Assembly (NCBI RefSeq): GCF_900109545.1
Contig: NZ_FOAP01000018.1
Location: 62,001-126,000 of the forward strand
DNA: 64,000 nt
Direction: 5' to 3'
Source: Stigmatella aurantiaca
Lineage (GTDB): Bacteria; Myxococcota; Myxococcia; Myxococcales; Myxococcaceae
Part shown: piece by piece, positions 59,983 through 64,000 of the stretch
Numbering within the stretch: the first letter of the stretch is position 1
How the letters are laid out: each line of letters begins with the position of its first letter
The notes under the pieces: generated by a model
What the model was told of the DNA's origin: nothing
Database searches by the model: none
What the model saw: the letters and a program-made list of their open reading frames with translations, nothing else
Made by a program: the position numbers and the translations under genes

Positions 59983-60038
59983 AACCCACACATCCCTTTC
60001 CGGGGTGCGAGTCTTTAGCGAGCTGAACGGGAGCGACA

Positions 60039-60404
60039 ATGCGCACGAACATGCTGCAGGAATTGATGAAGCAGGAGCATGGGTGTCATGGAGGCGAGGG
60101 CTTCATCCATGTCTTCCGCGCCTTCACGCGCAAGGACTCTCCCGTCCAGGTGGACTTCATCGACTTCGTCATCATCCCCAGCGGGGCCACCATTGGCCGC
60201 CACCGGCATGGCGACAACCGCGAGTGGTACGTCATCATCAACGGCCACTGCGAGATGCTGTTCGGCAACGAGCGCGTCCAGGTCAAGCCGTGGGACGTGC
60301 TGGTGAATCCGCCCTCGGGCGAGCACGCCCTGTACAACAACTCCGGCCAGGATGTGACGCTGGTGGTGTTCCAGGTGAGCAAGGACGGCGACAGTGAGCA
60401 CTGA
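60039..60404 (+). CDS. Small cupin protein
   Basis: A 121-residue single-domain cupin. Motif 1 is G(A)TIGRHRHGDNREWYVIING with two His and a Glu as metal ligands, and motif 2 (PWDVLVNPPSGEHALYNN) brings the third His. It could be a metal-dependent isomerase/epimerase or a lyase acting on a sugar or cyclitol phosphate. It is preceded by GGGAG and overlaps the aminotransferase gene by 11 bases, so their products may act in sequence. Confidence 0.85.
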   Translation: MRTNMLQELMKQEHGCHGGEGFIHVFRAFTRKDSPVQVDFIDFVIIPSGATIGRHRHGDNREWYVIINGHCEMLFGNERVQVKPWDVLVNPPSGEHALYNNSGQDVTLVVFQVSKDGDSEH

Positions 60405-61686
60405 GGACATCCTCCAGACGGAGCGCCGCTACCTCAACCAGGGCATCTCCGAGGAGGCGGCGCTGGGCGGCGTGGCCTTCACCCACGGCCGGGGCACCCT
60501 GCTGTTCGACGCGGAAGGCAAGCAGTACCTGGACATGTCCGCGGGCATCTTCACCCAGTCCACCGGGCACGGGCACCCGCATGTGACTGGCAGCATGCAC
60601 CGCCAGCTGGACCGGCTGTGGAACGTGCACGACTTTCCCACCGACGCGCGCGCCGCCCTCTGCGAGAAGCTGGCGCAGCACTTCCCCGAGCACCTGCAGA
60701 CCTTCGCCTTCTTCACCACGGGCGCCGAGGCCATCGAGGCCGCCATCCGCGCCGTGTTCGGCGCCGTGCCGCCGCAGCGCCAGCGGCTGGCGGCCCTGCG
60801 CTACGGCTTCCATGGCAAGACCATGGGGGCCCGGATGCTGGTGCACTGGGACGTGGGCACCACGTCCTTCTCCGGCAACTCGGTGCTGGGCTATCCGGGG
60901 TACTGCTACCGCTGCCCTCTGGGGCGCACCTACCCGAGCTGCGAGATGCAGTGCGCCCAGCTCGTGAACAAGCACATCAGCAGCAAGAAGAACATCGCGG
61001 CCCTGTTCTTCGAGCCCATCCAGGGCGCGGCGGGCGTCATCGTTCCCCCGCTGGAGTACTGGCCGATGATTCAGGAGGAGTGCCGCAAGAACGGGGTGCT
61101 GCTCGTCGCGGATGAAATCGTCACGGGCGGGGGAAGGACGGGCGAGTTCCTCGCGTGCTCCCTCTTCAACGTCCAGCCGGACATCGTGGCCGCGGCCAAG
61201 GGGCTCTCCTCGGGCTTTCCCTTCTCCATGCTGGCGGGGCGCAAGAGCCTGCTGAACGAGGGGGAGTTCGCCCAGGGCGGCGCGGCCTCCTCCACCTTCG
61301 GTGGCAACCCCCTGAGCATGACGGCGGCCCGGGCCACCCTGGAGGTGCTGGAGTCCGAGCAGCTCCTGGACCGGGTGAAGCGGCTGGGCGCCCGGCTCCG
61401 GGAGGGGCTGCTGGCGCTCAAGGCGGACTTCCCCTTCGTGGGGGACGCGCGGGGCGTGGGGCTGCTCTATGCCCTGGAGTTCGTGACGACGCCCCAGGGC
61501 AAGGAGCCGGATGCGGCCAAGGCCCGCTTCTTCTTCCGGCGCTGCATGGAGCTGGGGGTGAAGACGTGTGTGGGGGGCCACATCATCCGCATGGGGCCGC
61601 CCTTCACCGTGAGCGAGCAGGAGCTGGAGCAGGCCCTGGACGTGTTCGGCCAGGTGCTCAAGCAGATGCATGACCAGAAGGTCTGA
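60394..61686 (+). CDS. Class III (PLP) aminotransferase
   Basis: A 430-residue fold-type I aminotransferase. The PLP Lys is Lys269 (AAAKGLSSGFPFSML), with Asp240 in LLVADEI, the phosphate-binding TTGAEAIEAAIR and the GFHGKTMGA segment. A CxxC...CxxxC-like group (Cys171, 174, 183, 187) occurs as in the GabT/4-aminobutyrate-type subgroup. It would place an amino group on a keto sugar or cyclitol or on a side-chain. The GTG start is 11 bases inside the cupin gene, with AAGGA upstream. In this context it is the likely nitrogen-inserting enzyme. Confidence 0.9.
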   Translation: MSTEDILQTERRYLNQGISEEAALGGVAFTHGRGTLLFDAEGKQYLDMSAGIFTQSTGHGHPHVTGSMHRQLDRLWNVHDFPTDARAALCEKLAQHFPEHLQTFAFFTTGAEAIEAAIRAVFGAVPPQRQRLAALRYGFHGKTMGARMLVHWDVGTTSFSGNSVLGYPGYCYRCPLGRTYPSCEMQCAQLVNKHISSKKNIAALFFEPIQGAAGVIVPPLEYWPMIQEECRKNGVLLVADEIVTGGGRTGEFLACSLFNVQPDIVAAAKGLSSGFPFSMLAGRKSLLNEGEFAQGGAASSTFGGNPLSMTAARATLEVLESEQLLDRVKRLGARLREGLLALKADFPFVGDARGVGLLYALEFVTTPQGKEPDAAKARFFFRRCMELGVKTCVGGHIIRMGPPFTVSEQELEQALDVFGQVLKQMHDQKV

Positions 61687-61704
61687 GCTTCCCAGGTGAG
61701 CGCC

Positions 61705-63222
61705 ATGACAGGACAGGTCTCCCGTACCCAACTCGAGGCGAACCGCTCCCGGTTGATTCAATCCTTCCAGGGCCAGCGCTGGCTGAGTGAGCCCAGCGGC
61801 CGGGACGCGGGGCTCGACATCGAGGACTTCGTGCAACTGCCCGGAGAGGCCAGCCCCTTCGTGCTCACGCTGCTGCGCTTCCACGGCTCGGGCAACCGCT
61901 ACTTCGTCCCCCTGCGCGTCACCCCCACCGCCGGGCAGGAGGCGCAGCTGAGCGATGCGTCCTATGACGCGGGGTTCATCACCGCGATGCTGCAGTGCAT
62001 GCGCGAGCAGCGGACGCTCACCACCGAGAAGCAGCGCGCCCTGCATTGCCGGACCCGGACGCCCTCGCCGGGGGCGCCCGCCCTGGAGGTCACCCCCTTC
62101 AAGGTGGACATGTCCTCCAACTGCCTCAGCGAGCTTCGCCACGGAGAGGACCGCTGGGTCTGCAAGCTCTACAAGCGCCTGAGCACCGATGGCGGCAATG
62201 AGCTCCGGGCCTTGCAGCTCCTGGCGGGCAGCGGCCTCGCCCCGGAGCTGCTGGGGTCCATCACCTACGAGGACGGCACGGGACTCCAGGCGCTGGGGGC
62301 CATGACGGCGCTGGTCGAGGGCGAGCCCATCTACCTGCCGCTCAGCCGTCACATCAAAGCCCTCATCGCGCAGGTGGTGGCGGCCCCAGAGGAGGCCAGC
62401 ACCTTCACCCGCGGCGGGCTCGCGGAGCTGGAACCGCTGTGCCGCAAGCTCGGCGAGCAGTTGCTGCTCTTTCACCAGCGCCTGAACCAGGGGCTGGGTG
62501 CCGCGACGGACGAGGCGGCCCTCTTCCAGCTCGCCCCCTACCTCGACACCCACCGGGCCCGCTGGGAGCGGCTCCATGCCGCCGTGGCGCAGGATGCGTC
62601 CCTGCCCGCCCCCTTGCGCGCCCAGGCCCTGCGGCAGCTCCAGCGGGTGTCCCACGACATCCTGGCGCCGGGGAAGCTGCGCCACCTGCCCCCGCTGCCC
62701 GCCACCATCGCCCACGGGGACTTGCACCTCTCGCACATCCTCGTCGCCGCTTCGGAGAGCGCTGCGCCCCGGCTCTCCATCCTCGACGTCTCCCCGCGCA
62801 GCCTCGACGCCCAGGCCCCCGCCTTCCTCACCCAGACCGTGTTGCAGGACCTGCTCAGCCTGCTGCGTGCCATCCAGTACTTCGCCTTCGATGAGATTCT
62901 GGATGGCATCAAGGACGTGCTGGGCAATACCCAGCTGGAGGCCACCCGGCTCGTGCTGGAGAATCCCGGCAGCCTGCCGCCCTCCTGCCAGGCCCAGCTC
63001 ACGGTGCTCTCGGATTGGAGCAAGGGGCTCTTCGGCTGCATCGAGCGCGCGTACCTGAGGGCCTTCGAGCGCGGCACCGCGCTGGACATCCACCCCAGCC
63101 ATGCGCGGCTGTTCTACGTCTGCCGGCTCCTCCAGGAGCTGGAATACAACTACAGCTACAACCGCGACTTCTTCAAATACTGCGACTTCTACTACCTGCT
63201 CCACCTGGAAGGGCTCGAATAG
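61705..63222 (+). CDS. Maltokinase-like phosphotransferase
   Basis: A 505-residue kinase with the fold of maltokinase (Pep2/Mak) and trehalose-synthase-fused kinases. Counting from the ATG at 61705 (AGGTGAG upstream; a GTG is three codons earlier), an N-terminal cap (QRW near 25) leads to Lys154 (VCKLYK). The catalytic loop HGDLHLSHIL has Asp339, and the metal-binding Asp361 lies in ILDVSP. It should phosphorylate a sugar or cyclitol hydroxyl, at C1 in the maltokinase case. It follows the aminotransferase by 18 bases and precedes the glycosyltransferase by 12, so it may activate the sugar or cyclitol for transfer. Confidence 0.82.
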   Translation: MTGQVSRTQLEANRSRLIQSFQGQRWLSEPSGRDAGLDIEDFVQLPGEASPFVLTLLRFHGSGNRYFVPLRVTPTAGQEAQLSDASYDAGFITAMLQCMREQRTLTTEKQRALHCRTRTPSPGAPALEVTPFKVDMSSNCLSELRHGEDRWVCKLYKRLSTDGGNELRALQLLAGSGLAPELLGSITYEDGTGLQALGAMTALVEGEPIYLPLSRHIKALIAQVVAAPEEASTFTRGGLAELEPLCRKLGEQLLLFHQRLNQGLGAATDEAALFQLAPYLDTHRARWERLHAAVAQDASLPAPLRAQALRQLQRVSHDILAPGKLRHLPPLPATIAHGDLHLSHILVAASESAAPRLSILDVSPRSLDAQAPAFLTQTVLQDLLSLLRAIQYFAFDEILDGIKDVLGNTQLEATRLVLENPGSLPPSCQAQLTVLSDWSKGLFGCIERAYLRAFERGTALDIHPSHARLFYVCRLLQELEYNYSYNRDFFKYCDFYYLLHLEGLE

Positions 63223-63234
63223 AGCGACGACGTC

Positions 63235-64000
63235 ATGCACATCCTCGAGTGCTATCTGGAATGCGGCGGTTTTGATTACAGCTTCATCAAGGGCGGCATC
63301 TCCGTCTACACCTGGAACCTGGCCAGCGCCTTCCGGGCCGAGGGGCACCAGGTCTCCGTGCTCACCGCCGCGCACGGCCGCCTCGACTACCTCCAGAAGA
63401 ACTACCCCGTGGAGGAGCTGCCCTACCGGCGCCGCTACACGCTGCCCCTCCAGTTGGATCCGCGCGTGTGGCGTGATTTCGAGCCCCGGCAGGAGCTGGA
63501 GCTGGAGACGCGGGCCTACCGGATCCGCCACCAGGGCGTGGACCTGTACTTCCTGTGCAATGACATGCTGGACCGGTACAGCGACACCTTCTATCCGCCC
63601 TACGAGAGCAAGGGGAAGGACCTGGGCTTCTTCAAGCCGCTGGTGTTCCAGATGGACATGGTGCTCTTCATCCGCGAGTTCTTCGCGGACGAGCAGCTGC
63701 TCATCCACGCCCACGAGCCCTTCTACCAGTACCTGCTGCCGCTCGCGTTCCGGGACGATGCCAACAAGCGCATGGTGAGCACCGTGCAGAGCAACATGCC
63801 GGTCAACAAGAAGGTGTACCGGCCCGAGCTACAGGCCCAGCTCGACTTCCTGGGCGTCCACGTCGACCTGGCGCCCTTCAACGACGTGCCGCAGACGGAT
63901 GCCTTCAGCCGCTGCCTGAATGGGTACCTGCCCGAGACCCACCTGCACTACCCCTACCCGGACGATTACATCGCCTTCTATCCGCTGCTGCTCGAGTACA
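63235..64000 (+). CDS. GT5 (glycogen/starch synthase)-like glycosyltransferase, incomplete
   Basis: The first 255 residues of a GT-B glycosyltransferase; the frame is still open at base 64000. Visible are the family start with a KGGISVYTWNLASAFRAEGHQVSVLTA loop (GGxxx donor-side glycine loop), the NDMLDRYSDTFYPPY region and LLIHAHEPFYQYLLPL, and STVQSNMPVNKKVYRPE. These match the GT5/glycogen-synthase-like N-terminal domain. The C-terminal nucleotide-binding half is outside the window. GT5-related proteins act as pseudo-glycosyltransferases in acarbose-type pathways, so this gene could couple a cyclitol to an amino sugar; a true glycosyltransferase is equally possible. Confidence 0.75.
   Translation, partial: MHILECYLECGGFDYSFIKGGISVYTWNLASAFRAEGHQVSVLTAAHGRLDYLQKNYPVEELPYRRRYTLPLQLDPRVWRDFEPRQELELETRAYRIRHQGVDLYFLCNDMLDRYSDTFYPPYESKGKDLGFFKPLVFQMDMVLFIREFFADEQLLIHAHEPFYQYLLPLAFRDDANKRMVSTVQSNMPVNKKVYRPELQAQLDFLGVHVDLAPFNDVPQTDAFSRCLNGYLPETHLHYPYPDDYIAFYPLLLEY

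Noticed and set aside
60283-63714. Long open frame (about 1140 codons) on the minus strand
   Set aside because: It is antisense to the aminotransferase, kinase and glycosyltransferase genes, all of which have clear family motifs. Composition is that of a shadow frame.

Overview
The window is high-GC (about 70 %), very densely coding DNA with no intergenic gap over 300 bases, no rRNA or tRNA that I can recognise, no CRISPR array and no insertion sequence. The protein families point to a myxobacterium, probably of the Cystobacterineae (Stigmatella/Cystobacter/Archangium type). The clues are a Ser/Thr kinase fused to an nSTAND ATPase, a secreted protein built of myxobacterial cysteine-rich (DUF4215-type) repeats, a DUF1501 operon, phage-tail-like baseplate genes, a large hybrid histidine kinase and many lipoproteins. 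The species is an inference.

Layout. (1) 1-4226, minus: a small operon of a solitary ectoine-synthase-like cupin (ectC), an MFS transporter and an adenylate-forming ligase with a C-terminal methyltransferase-like half; a further gene seems to start at 38. (2) 4347-7449, minus: GH13 alpha-glucosidase and FAD-linked oxidase. (3) 7519-11619, minus: four overlapping or adjacent genes of a phage-tail-like (eCIS-type) module: tube, Pro-rich protein, baseplate-J protein with a beta-propeller tail, and tail protein I-like. (4) 11854-25550: mixed housekeeping and envelope genes, including a ferritin-like protein, a histidine-box membrane enzyme divergent from a TetR regulator, lytic transglycosylase, NagB, amidase, phosphofructokinase, XdhC, a secreted metallophosphoesterase, an RNase II-type exonuclease and an NHL-type lipoprotein. 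(5) 25672-32028, plus: STPK-nSTAND kinase followed closely by a TPR/PEGA-like protein and a Cys-rich repeat lipoprotein. (6) 32092-39336, minus: a secreted protein and the DUF1501 operon with its cytochrome-c-like lipoprotein. (7) 39506-51334: two tandem small membrane paralogues, outer-membrane proteins, an M50-like membrane protease, a hybrid histidine kinase, a double-DsbA protein, a BamA/TamA-like barrel, bestrophin and an SDR.

(8) 51321-64000 (running off the right edge) is the most interesting part: a divergent gene cluster around a near-consensus promoter (55750-55778). The leftward arm has a kinase-fold phosphotransferase, a GH4-type NAD-dependent glycosidase-like enzyme, a PhyH-type Fe(II)/2-oxoglutarate dioxygenase and a sugar phosphate cyclase of the dehydroquinate synthase superfamily whose substitutions fit the sedoheptulose-7-phosphate cyclases (valiolone-type) rather than AroB. 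The rightward arm has two ABC exporter subunits, a short HlyD-like adaptor, a cupin, a class III aminotransferase, a maltokinase-like kinase and a GT5 (glycogen-synthase)-like glycosyltransferase. Together these suggest biosynthesis, phosphorylation, amination, glycosylation or pseudo-glycosylation, and export of a C7-(amino)cyclitol natural product related in logic to acarbose or validamycin. This is inference from gene content; the product is unknown.
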